Assembly (NCBI GenBank): GCA_002359315.1
Contig: DEMS01000034.1
Location: 75,725 to 139,724 of the forward strand
Length of the DNA stretch: 64,000 nt
Reading direction: 5' to 3'
Source: Bacteroidetes bacterium UBA2664
GTDB taxonomy: Bacteria > Bacteroidota > Rhodothermia > Balneolales > Balneolaceae
Part shown: positions 56,490 through 64,000 of the stretch, in pieces
How positions within the stretch are numbered: position 1 is the stretch's first letter
Layout of the letters: every line of letters begins with the position of its first letter
Translations under genes and position numbers: made by a program
Notes under the pieces: model-generated
Seen by the model: only the letters and a program-made list of their open reading frames with translations
The model's database searches: none
What the model was told of the DNA's origin: nothing

Positions 56490-56500
56490 AGGGATCGGGA
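56485..56500. repeat. Short palindrome, possible REP element of a second type
   Basis: TCCCGA-GGGA-TCGGGA forms a 6-bp stem with a 4-base loop between two heptamer stretches downstream of nhaC. It could also end the nhaC transcript, but no T run follows. Confidence 0.45.
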
Positions 56501-56595
56501 TTGTCGCTTCACTCCGCATTGCTGCGTTGGACAAAAGAGGAGCGCCACAACCTGAACCTTGTCCCCTGTCCCATGTACACTGAAACAAGAATCTC

Positions 56596-57264
56596 ATGAT
56601 TCTCTCAATTCTACAACCCACATTCATTCCCGATTTACAAGATTTGGCTACAATCATGGCCTCAGACCTGGTTGTGTTACAGGATACTGAATCGTGGTCC
56701 CGTAAGAGCCGCGTTCACAGAGCCAAAATTCGTACACCCGAAGGCACTCAATACATCAACATACCCATTCGAACCGATGACAGGAAAAATTCGATTGATC
56801 AAGTCCGAATAGATCATACAGTTATCTGGATCCCGCAAATCTTGAAATCTCTCGAATACAACTACTCAAACAGCCTCTATTACGACTTTTATGAGCCTGA
56901 AATCAGATCTGATTTAGAATCTGCCAAAGAGTATGAGTTTCTTTTACCATTTGTCTTGATGTTCAGAAATAGGGTATTTCGATTCCTTGAAGTCGATTTT
57001 AATGCTGAATTTGTGTTTGCAAGTGAGTTAGATCAATATGACTCTGATCCGGATCTTCTGTTTAAAAATTTAAATGCTTCCCAATATTTTCAAGAAGGCG
57101 GTTCCCGACATTACCAAAGACAAGGATTACTTAAAAGTGAATTGGATTTTGATCATCCCACCTATCGTCAACATTATGATGGGTTTGAAGAGGATTGTTG
57201 TTTACTGGACCTCCTATTCCAGTATGGCCCTGAAAATTTTCAAATTGTTGATAAAATTCAATAG
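56596..57264 (+). CDS. WbqC-like family protein
   Basis: The 222-residue protein opens with the family pattern ILQPTFIPDLQDLATIMASDLVVLQDTESW and contains RKSRVHRAKIRTPEGTQYINIPI. The C-terminus ends in LLFQYGPE as is usual for this family. WbqC proteins are found in O-antigen and polysaccharide clusters, and the biochemical role is not established. The gene stands alone here, with no sugar genes next to it. Confidence 0.88.
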   Translation: MILSILQPTFIPDLQDLATIMASDLVVLQDTESWSRKSRVHRAKIRTPEGTQYINIPIRTDDRKNSIDQVRIDHTVIWIPQILKSLEYNYSNSLYYDFYEPEIRSDLESAKEYEFLLPFVLMFRNRVFRFLEVDFNAEFVFASELDQYDSDPDLLFKNLNASQYFQEGGSRHYQRQGLLKSELDFDHPTYRQHYDGFEEDCCLLDLLFQYGPENFQIVDKIQ

Positions 57265-57419
57265 GGATTTTTGATGTAGGAATAGTATTTTTCTTACATA
57301 TTCGTTATTCATTCACTTAAAATGAATGGCTCGATGTTCGTAATGCATCTCCATCCTTTTGAGCAGATTTGATGTGAGCAATATCAGCCAAATTCAACTA
57401 TTGATTTGAACCTAAGAAA

Positions 57420-58559
57420 ATGACTTCAGATAGATTTTTAAAGCCTTATTCAACCCTTCTGTTATTAGCTGTATTAATCAGCACAATGAGTTGCGCAACA
57501 TCAGATAGCACTCAGGAGGGTGCTGCGACACCTCAGGCAACGGTTTCTTCAGAACCGCCTCAGGATACACGGGATTTAACACCGGGACTCTTTGATGATC
57601 ATGCACAATCCATTGCAGACTCAAATCAGGAGATCGATCTTGCCGCCATACCGGGTGGGGTTTTTCAAATGGGTGGCAATTCTGCCGGCATGCATGCTGT
57701 TGAACTGGATTCGTTTTGGATTTCTAAACATGAAGTTTCATGGGATCAATACAATTTATTCCTCGAAGACTCTATTCAGGATCTTAGAAGAGAGCTCTAT
57801 AAGGTTTTCTACAATGTTGATATAGAAACGGCCGATGCAGTATCAGCGCCTACCTGGACAGAGGAATTACTTGAATTTCTTCGAGATGCAGATATTCCTG
57901 CAGATGTGATCTCTATTCCCTCACCGGCTTATGGAGATTTATCAGCCGGAATGGGTGAAAGCGGTTACCCGGCTGTAAATATCACCCACTATGCTGCACT
58001 CATGTACACAAAATGGTTAACAGTTAAAACGGGTGATTTTTATCGATTACCGACTGAAGCAGAGTGGGAGTATGCCTGCAGAGCCGGAAACTATGACAAT
58101 TATACACCCTATTACGTTTCGCAAATAGATCAATATGCCTGGCACGCGGGGAACAGTGACCGTACGTATCAGCCGGTTGATTCAAAGCTCCCCAATCCTT
58201 TTGGGATCTACAATATGTTAGGGAACGTCGCTGAATGGACAATGGATCAGTATCACGAAGATTACCTTGAGAGACTCGAAGGTGAACCTGCAAATAATCC
58301 ATGGTTTAAACCGGATGAACTCTATCCCAGAGCGGTTCGGGGAGGGTCCTGGATGGATCAGCCGGACGTAGCAAGTTGCTTGCAGCGCAGAGGGTCGGAC
58401 CCCAGCTGGAAACGAAATGATCCTCAGTTGCCAAAGAGTTTGTGGTGGCATACGAATGCCTATCATGTGGGTTTCAGAGTTGTGAAACCAAAAAATCAGC
58501 CCAGTGGTGTAACGGATATGGAAAAATGGTGGATCGAAGCTATTCAAGATTTTTACTAA
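57420..58559 (+). CDS. Lipoprotein with formylglycine-generating-enzyme-like (SUMF1) fold, GldJ/GldK-like
   Basis: The 379-residue protein has a lipobox (TMSC near residue 24) and an FGE-sulfatase domain (IPGGVFQMGG, HEVSWDQYNLFLED, YRLPTEAEWEYACRAGN, PFGIYNMLGNVAEWT, RAVRGGSWMDQP). The two active-site Cys that follow RGGS in true formylglycine enzymes are absent. The ending KSLWWHTNAYHVGFRVVKP resembles the gliding-motility lipoproteins GldJ/GldK. It is therefore probably a structural envelope protein, not an enzyme. No other gliding or type IX secretion gene is in the window. Confidence 0.82.
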   Translation: MTSDRFLKPYSTLLLLAVLISTMSCATSDSTQEGAATPQATVSSEPPQDTRDLTPGLFDDHAQSIADSNQEIDLAAIPGGVFQMGGNSAGMHAVELDSFWISKHEVSWDQYNLFLEDSIQDLRRELYKVFYNVDIETADAVSAPTWTEELLEFLRDADIPADVISIPSPAYGDLSAGMGESGYPAVNITHYAALMYTKWLTVKTGDFYRLPTEAEWEYACRAGNYDNYTPYYVSQIDQYAWHAGNSDRTYQPVDSKLPNPFGIYNMLGNVAEWTMDQYHEDYLERLEGEPANNPWFKPDELYPRAVRGGSWMDQPDVASCLQRRGSDPSWKRNDPQLPKSLWWHTNAYHVGFRVVKPKNQPSGVTDMEKWWIEAIQDFY

Positions 58560-58671
58560 GTCGAATGTAGACGGGCGGGATTTAAACTGCTAATGAGTTT
58601 AAGGGGTCAAGTGATATTTGATGATCTCATTCATTACGCATTAGCATGATAGATTAAAAAATGAAAATAGA

Positions 58672-59697
58672 TTATTCGATCAGATATCGATCGAAACCCG
58701 ATGACTTCCACTCTTTCACGCCATCGGTTTGATTCATATAGATCACAGCTTCGGTATCTTCCAATGAGTTAATTAGTTCAATCGCCTCTACAGGATCCAT
58801 CAAGGTAAGTGCTGACGCGTATGCATCTGCATCCATTCCACTCTTTGAAATCACAGTAGCTTGAAGTTGACGGGTGGCCCCCAATCCGGTTGATGAATCT
58901 AAAATGTGAGAGTACCTTTTCCCATCTATTACCACATACTGAAACATATCACCGGAAGTGGTCACCGTTTTCCCTTGGATAGCTAACCGAATATGTCCAT
59001 ACTCATTTTCTCCCTTTTTCATGGGTACGGCAACCTCCCAGGAATTCTTACCCGGAGGTGGGTCGCCTAAAGTTATGTCTCCACCGGTATCAACCAATGC
59101 GATAGGAAATCCCATATCGACCAACAGCTCAATTGCTTTTTCAGCAACATATCCTTTCGCAATACCCCCCAAATCCAGTTCCATTCCCTCTTTTTCCAGA
59201 GTAACAGACCTGTCAGACTCATTTATCTGAATATATTCATAACCGACACTTTGAAGTAACTCATCCAATTCTTCTTGATCCGGGATTACCGGTTTAGGCA
59301 TCATCCGTGTCATACGCCAAGCTTTGGAAAGAGGCCCGATAGTTACATCAAAAGCGCCATTTGTCAGTACTGAAATCTCTTTTGACGCTGAGAGAACCTC
59401 AAAAAGAGGTTCACTGACAATCATTGGTTCATTAGACCCGGATAACCGTGACAATTGATTGAGTTCACTGTCTGCGATATAGTTACTCATGATCCCATTG
59501 ATCTCTTCAACAAATTCAAAAACAGCATTTGCCGCGTTTTCAGCCATTACTTCATTATCAGAATAGAGAATGATGGCAAACTGAGTCCCCATATGATTGG
59601 AGTGATACGTATAGCGTTCCAACTCCTGAGCATTAACAACTGAAAAAGCCGAGAGCAAAAAAAAGATGTGAAATATGAAAAAGTGTAGACGATACAT
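58672..59697 (-). CDS. apbE: FAD:protein FMN transferase
   Basis: The 341-residue exported enzyme attaches FMN to Thr or Ser of redox proteins such as NqrB/C. It has a signal peptide (cleavage near VVNAQE), HMGTQFAIILYSDN, DVTIGPLSKAWRM, ELDLGGIAKGYVAEKAIELL, ALVDTGGDITLGDPP and YSHILDSSTG. The metal-binding Asp near ISKSGMDADAYASAL is present. No target flavoprotein is adjacent; an Nqr complex would fit the Na+ theme but is not seen. Confidence 0.94.
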   Translation of the reverse strand: MYRLHFFIFHIFFLLSAFSVVNAQELERYTYHSNHMGTQFAIILYSDNEVMAENAANAVFEFVEEINGIMSNYIADSELNQLSRLSGSNEPMIVSEPLFEVLSASKEISVLTNGAFDVTIGPLSKAWRMTRMMPKPVIPDQEELDELLQSVGYEYIQINESDRSVTLEKEGMELDLGGIAKGYVAEKAIELLVDMGFPIALVDTGGDITLGDPPPGKNSWEVAVPMKKGENEYGHIRLAIQGKTVTTSGDMFQYVVIDGKRYSHILDSSTGLGATRQLQATVISKSGMDADAYASALTLMDPVEAIELINSLEDTEAVIYMNQTDGVKEWKSSGFDRYLIE

Positions 59698-59762
59698 AAA
59701 ATTTTAAAAAGAATTGAATTCTGATCGCTGATTAATTTAACGAATATTCTGATTGAGAAGTA

Positions 59763-62324
59763 CTAATCCTTCTTTTTCTCAATCGTAAAATGGAAAACGC
59801 TCCCTTTGCCCTCCTCAGAGTCGACCCAGATCTGCCCGCCTTGATCTTCAACAATTTTTTTACTGATCGCCAATCCTAAACCGGTACCTCTATAAGTTTC
59901 ACTGTTTTGAAGTCTTTGAAAGAGATTAAATATTTTTTCCCTGTTATCCGGATGAATTCCAACGCCGTTATCACGAACCGATATTTTCCAAAAGTCCTTT
60001 GACTCCTCAGATGTAATTGTGATTACAGGATTTTCATCTGATCTGCTGTAATTTAATGCATTCTGTATCAAATTTTGTAATATTTGCTGCATAGGACTTC
60101 TTGCAGCCCATACTTTTGGGAGATTTTTATAATTGATGACAGCCTTTTTCTCATGAATCAATTTTTTATATAAAAGCTCTACATCTTGAACTATTTTTTT
60201 GAGATCTAAGTGAGATTTCTCAATACCCATGCGGCCAACCCTGGAATACTCCAGCAGATCTAAAATAATCCGGCGCATTCGTTTTGCTCCATCTGTTGCG
60301 TAGTATATATATTTTTTACCCTTCTCATCCAGAACTTGGCCATATCTGGTTTCGAGCTGAGTCAAAAAACTGGTAATCATACGTAACGGTTCCTGCAGAT
60401 CATGAGATGCGACAAACGCAAAGTTTTCCAAATCTGCATTTGAAGACGCTAATTCTTTAGCCTTCTGTTCCAAAGATTGATTCAACTCGGTTAGCAACTC
60501 TTCAGTTGCTTTTCTTTGAGTGATATCTTTAAAAAAAACAGAGAGTCCATTTTGGGAAGGATAAGCGCTCACTTCGAACCAACGTTTAACCCCATCATAA
60601 TAATCTTCAAAGTGAATTGTCCGCTGTTCGTTTATTGCCTGATTGTATTTCTGATATGATATATTTTCTGTCGCATCGGCAAAAAGATCCCATAAATGTT
60701 TTCCTATAATTTTTACTTTTGGCATTTTAAGAAGTTCCGAAGCCCTCTGATTCCAATAAGTAACCGTAAAATCTTTATCCACTGCAAAAAAACCATCCCC
60801 AATTCTTTCCAGAATCTCAATTCTCTCCTCGGTTGCCTTTTTAATTGCCAATTCTGCAACTTTCCGATCATCAATATCCTGAAAACTTCCATACATTCGG
60901 ATCGGTTTATCCTTATACATTTCGACTTCACCAATCGTGCGCACCCATTTTTCATTTCCCTTTGCAGTCACGATTTGCAACTCAAGATCCCACGAAGTTC
61001 CTTTTGCCACAGCTTCCTGAACCGCGTCAAGAATTTTATCCCGGTTATCTCCCTCCTTATAAAAACTCAACACTTCATCCAAACGTGGGTTATATCCGGA
61101 TTCCACTTCGTGAATCCCTCTTGTAATATCTGTCCAAAAAATTTCCTGGGTTTCCAGGTCATACTTCCAGCTTCCAATTTTTGCAAGCCGGTTTGCCTGA
61201 TCTAAGAGTTCTTCAACCTCCCTTTGTTCAGTGATATCTTCAATGGCCCCTATCAATCGCTCAACTTTGCCTTTATTATCTCTGATAACAACACCTTTAT
61301 CCAGCACAATCGCATAGGATCCATCTGCTTTTTGAAGTCGATACTTTTGCTGATATTTTGATTCACTTCCCTCCAATACTTCTTTTACTCTCTTTTCGAC
61401 TCTGTCAATATCATCAGGGTGAATTTTTTCACTCCAATCCTCATATACATAATTCTCTCCAAAATTATTATACCCAAGGAGTGTTTGATAACCTTCACCC
61501 CAAAACAGTTTACCCGTCTTAATTTCATAATCCCAAATGACTTCAGAAGTCGCTTTAGTTACAAATTCAAATCGCTCATTGCTCTTCTGAACTTTGTACG
61601 ATTCTGTAATCTCAGTTGCTGAAACAAAAACTCCTATTATCTCCTCCTGTTCATCTTGCGCCGGCTTATAACAAATGGAAAAAACTTTTTCACTTTTATC
61701 AGGAAGAGGTACAGTGATATTGTATTGTTCTACTTTACCATTTAATACTCTTTTATAAATTTCTTTGACATTTTCTCTTCTCTCAGGCTCAGCATATTGA
61801 ATGATATTTTCACCATGGACAATCTCAATATCAAAATATTTTTTATAAAGCCTTTTAAACTGATCATTGAATGCAACAACTTTTAACTCTCGGTCCAACA
61901 GAATAAAAGACTCATCGGTATTGTTCAGGAAAATCTTCGTTCTCAATTCGGCCCTCTTGCGATCGGTAATATCGATCAAAAAAGTTGCCGTATACCGCTC
62001 ACCGGTTTTATCTTCATAAACTGAAGATGAAAATTCACAGGGAAATTTTTCACCCCCTTTGCGAATTGCAATTAATTCTCCGGAAGTGACCCCGTTCTCA
62101 TCTCTCTCTTTTAATTTTTCAAGAAATCCCGGTGTATTTTGGTCTATCACCCCCTCCCTTCCGATTTCCCGGAACTCTTCTACACTATACCCAAACATTT
62201 TTTCAGCCGTACGATTTGCATCCAGAATAGATCCGTCCGGTTGGGTGATAAAAAAAGCGGCTATTTTGTTCTCAAAGAGCACCTGAAATTTCAGCTTCTC
62301 AGGTATCTCAGGTTTGTTTGACAT
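59763..62324 (-). CDS. Multi-PAS soluble histidine kinase
   Basis: The ~853-residue protein has five or so PAS/PAC units (~10-125, 130-245, 255-370, 375-490, 500-620), a short coiled coil, a phytochrome-type HisKA (NFAFVASHDLQEPLRMI) and a HATPase (NLIQNALNYS, RDNGVGIHPDN, GTGLGLAISKKIV). No transmembrane helix is visible, so it senses intracellular cues. ATG 62324 is chosen because a GGAGGG sequence lies 6 bases upstream; an ATG six codons earlier is also open. There is no adjacent response regulator. Confidence 0.92.
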   Translation of the reverse strand: MSNKPEIPEKLKFQVLFENKIAAFFITQPDGSILDANRTAEKMFGYSVEEFREIGREGVIDQNTPGFLEKLKERDENGVTSGELIAIRKGGEKFPCEFSSSVYEDKTGERYTATFLIDITDRKRAELRTKIFLNNTDESFILLDRELKVVAFNDQFKRLYKKYFDIEIVHGENIIQYAEPERRENVKEIYKRVLNGKVEQYNITVPLPDKSEKVFSICYKPAQDEQEEIIGVFVSATEITESYKVQKSNERFEFVTKATSEVIWDYEIKTGKLFWGEGYQTLLGYNNFGENYVYEDWSEKIHPDDIDRVEKRVKEVLEGSESKYQQKYRLQKADGSYAIVLDKGVVIRDNKGKVERLIGAIEDITEQREVEELLDQANRLAKIGSWKYDLETQEIFWTDITRGIHEVESGYNPRLDEVLSFYKEGDNRDKILDAVQEAVAKGTSWDLELQIVTAKGNEKWVRTIGEVEMYKDKPIRMYGSFQDIDDRKVAELAIKKATEERIEILERIGDGFFAVDKDFTVTYWNQRASELLKMPKVKIIGKHLWDLFADATENISYQKYNQAINEQRTIHFEDYYDGVKRWFEVSAYPSQNGLSVFFKDITQRKATEELLTELNQSLEQKAKELASSNADLENFAFVASHDLQEPLRMITSFLTQLETRYGQVLDEKGKKYIYYATDGAKRMRRIILDLLEYSRVGRMGIEKSHLDLKKIVQDVELLYKKLIHEKKAVINYKNLPKVWAARSPMQQILQNLIQNALNYSRSDENPVITITSEESKDFWKISVRDNGVGIHPDNREKIFNLFQRLQNSETYRGTGLGLAISKKIVEDQGGQIWVDSEEGKGSVFHFTIEKKKD

Positions 62325-62330
62325 TTTATT

Positions 62331-62336
62331 CCCTCC
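62331..62336 (-). promoter_or_regulatory. Strong ribosome-binding site of the multi-PAS kinase
   Basis: On the minus strand GGAGGG stands 6 bases before ATG 62324. It is notable because most starts in this window show no Shine-Dalgarno sequence, and it fixes the start codon. Confidence 0.7.
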
Positions 62337-62533
62337 ATACAATGCAGAGGCTATTTATCATTTCTGAAAAATCATAAAGAATTGTACTAAAATTAAAGCC
62401 CATACCCATTATACTAAATGTAGATATACTTTGAGTTACACTGCATTATATTATTGATAAAATATATAAAGAGATCAACACCCCCCAAACACTCATTCAA
62501 ATTCAGAACTGAACGGTTCATTAAAAATATGCG

Positions 62534-62582
62534 TATATTGAAGTTCATTAACGTATAGCCCTGCGAAAAGCCGGGCTTTTTT
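62534..62582 (+). promoter_or_regulatory. rhlE leader with terminator-like hairpin
   Basis: A TATATTG box (62534-62540) is followed by the stem AGCCC / GGGCT (62557-62577) with an 11-base loop and six T residues. This ends only 18 bases before the rhlE start codon. The hairpin could stop transcription inside the leader and so regulate rhlE; similar hairpins before DEAD-box helicase genes are known to me from related groups but I cannot check them here. Confidence 0.45.
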
Positions 62583-62599
62583 CATTTTTAATACCCTAT

Positions 62600-63868
62600 A
62601 TGTCATTTAAAGCATTAAACATTATTGATCCCATTCTAAAATCACTGTCTCAAGAGGGATATTCCAATCCAACATCGATTCAAACACAAGCAATACCCTT
62701 TGTATTAAAAGGCTCAGACCTGATTGGTTGTGCTCAAACCGGGACGGGTAAAACTGCCGCTTTTGCTGTTCCAATCCTTCAGTTGCTGCATTCCACAGAA
62801 AGAGATCATCAAAAGAAAAAAATCAGAAGCCTGATCGTTACACCCACCCGTGAGCTGGCGATCCAGATCGAAGAGAGTTTCCAAACGTATGGCCGATATA
62901 CAGATCTTAGAAGCTGTGTGATATTCGGTGGAGTGAATCAAAAAAGTCAGACAAAAGCTCTAAAGAGTGGCGTTGATATTTTAGTTGCCACGCCCGGTCG
63001 TTTACTGGACCTGATGAACCAGGGATTCATTTCACTCAGCGATATAGAAATTTTTGTTCTGGATGAAGCAGATCGAATGCTGGATATGGGGTTTATACAC
63101 GATATTAAAAAGTTGTTGGCAGTACTCCCCAAAAAGAGACAAACACTCTTTTTCTCGGCTACCATGCCTCCTGAAATTATTAAACTATCTAAATCAATAC
63201 TTCATAACCCGGTGAAAGTAGAGGTGACTCCGGAATCTTCTACCGTGGATGCGATCCGGCAGGAACTCTATTTTGTGGATAAGGGGAATAAGAAAAATTT
63301 ACTGATTGATACCCTTTTGGATGAGGATATTAGATCAGCACTTGTTTTTACACGGACCAAACACGGGGCAAATAAAGTTGTGAAGATGTTGAATGCTGAG
63401 AATATCGGAGCGGAAGCCATTCATGGCAATAAATCGCAGGCGGCCCGACAAAGAGCACTGGGCAATTTTAAAGACCAAACCACCCGCGTGCTTGTTGCGA
63501 CCGATATTGCAGCACGTGGCATAGATGTGGATGAACTCCAGTACGTAATCAATTATGAGATTCCAAATATCCCTGAAACGTATGTCCATCGGATCGGCAG
63601 AACCGGTAGAGCGGGAGCAGATGGTACCGCACTTTCCTTTTGTGATGCACAAGAAAAGGAGTATCTGCGTGATATTGAAAAATTGATTGGCAAAAAGATT
63701 CCGGTAATGGATAGTCACGACTATCCCCTCATCGATCACAATCCTCCACAACCAGAAAAGCAACAATCCCGAAAATCATGGGGAAAGAGTTCAAGCAATA
63801 AAAAGAATAATAGCCAGGTTTCCCGTAGCAAACGGGGTAATCAAAGCAGAGTAAAACGGCCGAGATAA
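62600..63868 (+). CDS. rhlE: DEAD-box RNA helicase, RhlE type
   Basis: The 422-residue helicase unwinds RNA during ribosome assembly and mRNA decay. Motifs in order: TSIQTQAIPFVLKGSDLIG (Q), AQTGTGKTAAF (I), PTRELAIQ (Ia), TPGRLLDLM (Ib), VLDEADRMLDMGF (II, DEAD), FFSATMP (III, SAT), VATDIAARGIDVDEL (V), HRIGRTGRAG (VI). The basic tail (KSWGKSSSNKKNNSQVSRSKRG) binds RNA. No Shine-Dalgarno sequence precedes the ATG. Confidence 0.96.
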   Translation: MSFKALNIIDPILKSLSQEGYSNPTSIQTQAIPFVLKGSDLIGCAQTGTGKTAAFAVPILQLLHSTERDHQKKKIRSLIVTPTRELAIQIEESFQTYGRYTDLRSCVIFGGVNQKSQTKALKSGVDILVATPGRLLDLMNQGFISLSDIEIFVLDEADRMLDMGFIHDIKKLLAVLPKKRQTLFFSATMPPEIIKLSKSILHNPVKVEVTPESSTVDAIRQELYFVDKGNKKNLLIDTLLDEDIRSALVFTRTKHGANKVVKMLNAENIGAEAIHGNKSQAARQRALGNFKDQTTRVLVATDIAARGIDVDELQYVINYEIPNIPETYVHRIGRTGRAGADGTALSFCDAQEKEYLRDIEKLIGKKIPVMDSHDYPLIDHNPPQPEKQQSRKSWGKSSSNKKNNSQVSRSKRGNQSRVKRPR

Positions 63869-63883
63869 TCGGAAACACATGAC

Positions 63884-64000
63884 AAGCGTTCATGGACAGT
63901 ATGTGAAAAACACAAGTGTCAATGGGCGTGCAGTCTTTTCCCGTAGTTCGTGAACGGAGTGAGCGAAATGACTTGGTAAGCGTTCATGGGCAGTATGTGA
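63884..64000. repeat. 23-bp direct repeats near the right edge
   Basis: AAGCGTTCATGGACAGTATG followed by TGA (63884-63906) recurs with one mismatch at 63978-64000, ending at the last base of the window. The 71 bases between hold no gene. More copies may follow outside. Confidence 0.75.

Noticed and set aside
57420..58559. Active formylglycine-generating enzyme that matures the sulfatase-like protein at 29614
   Set aside because: The catalytic Cys residues are missing, and LTA-synthase-type enzymes do not need formylglycine.
60696..61205. 169-codon plus-strand frame opposite the multi-PAS kinase
   Set aside because: Antisense shadow rich in Phe, Ile and Ser; the kinase frame is clearly the coding one.
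63884..64000. CRISPR start
   Set aside because: Only two copies, separated by 71 bases, no cas genes; the spacer length is outside the normal range.

Overview
The window is about 64 kb of bacterial chromosome and is almost entirely core and envelope genes. I see no phage, insertion sequence, CRISPR array, rRNA or tRNA. Gene content points to the Bacteroidota/Balneolota side of the tree, most likely a Balneolaceae-type marine or saline organism. The supporting signs are a cytochrome b558-type succinate dehydrogenase in the order C-A-B, a sigma/FecR/TonB-receptor relay with an STN domain, DUF5117-type lipoprotein metalloproteases, a GldJ/GldK-like lipoprotein, start codons that mostly lack Shine-Dalgarno sequences, and several Na+-coupled transporters (Na/Pi, SSS, NhaC). 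The lineage is inferred; no rRNA gene is present to settle it.

Layout. 0-4 kb: 5' end of a lipoprotein metalloprotease, atpD-atpC, and a Na/Pi cotransporter. 4-12 kb: rsmB, valS, an amidase overlapping udk, coaX, an SDR enzyme and a small lipoprotein. 12-19 kb: recQ, an outer-membrane barrel and sdhCAB. 19-25 kb: a YigZ-family protein, corrinoid adenosyltransferase, glmM, then the classic yicC-gmk-rpoZ-coaBC run. 25-35 kb: an envelope-polymer locus made of a histidine kinase, response regulator, HEAT protein and processive glycosyltransferase operon, then a sulfatase/LTA-synthase-like enzyme fused to TPRs, a YaiO-type outer-membrane barrel and a second paralogous kinase. 35-44 kb: SSS symporter, rdgB, asd, glyS, an alpha/beta hydrolase, cutC and an asparaginase. 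44-53 kb: DUF5117 metalloprotease, fasciclin protein, sigma/FecR/TonB receptor and a conserved protein of unknown function. 53-64 kb: pcm, nhaC, a WbqC-like protein, a formylglycine-enzyme-like lipoprotein, apbE, a multi-PAS kinase and rhlE.

The most interesting unit is 25.3-33.3 kb. It combines a membrane glycan synthase, a membrane-anchored HEAT protein, two-component regulators, a periplasmic alkaline-phosphatase-fold transferase carrying TPRs, and an outer-membrane barrel with a similar TPR module. That set of parts could make, modify and export a surface polymer, and I cannot match it to a named system.

The non-coding space is also unusual. At least six copies of one REP-like palindrome (ATCCTGAA...TTCAGGAT) and many unrelated arrays with a 7- or 8-base period sit between genes. 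Several decayed genes (an MNT-type nucleotidyltransferase, a DUF2442 protein, a lipoprotein with an in-frame stop) also lie there.
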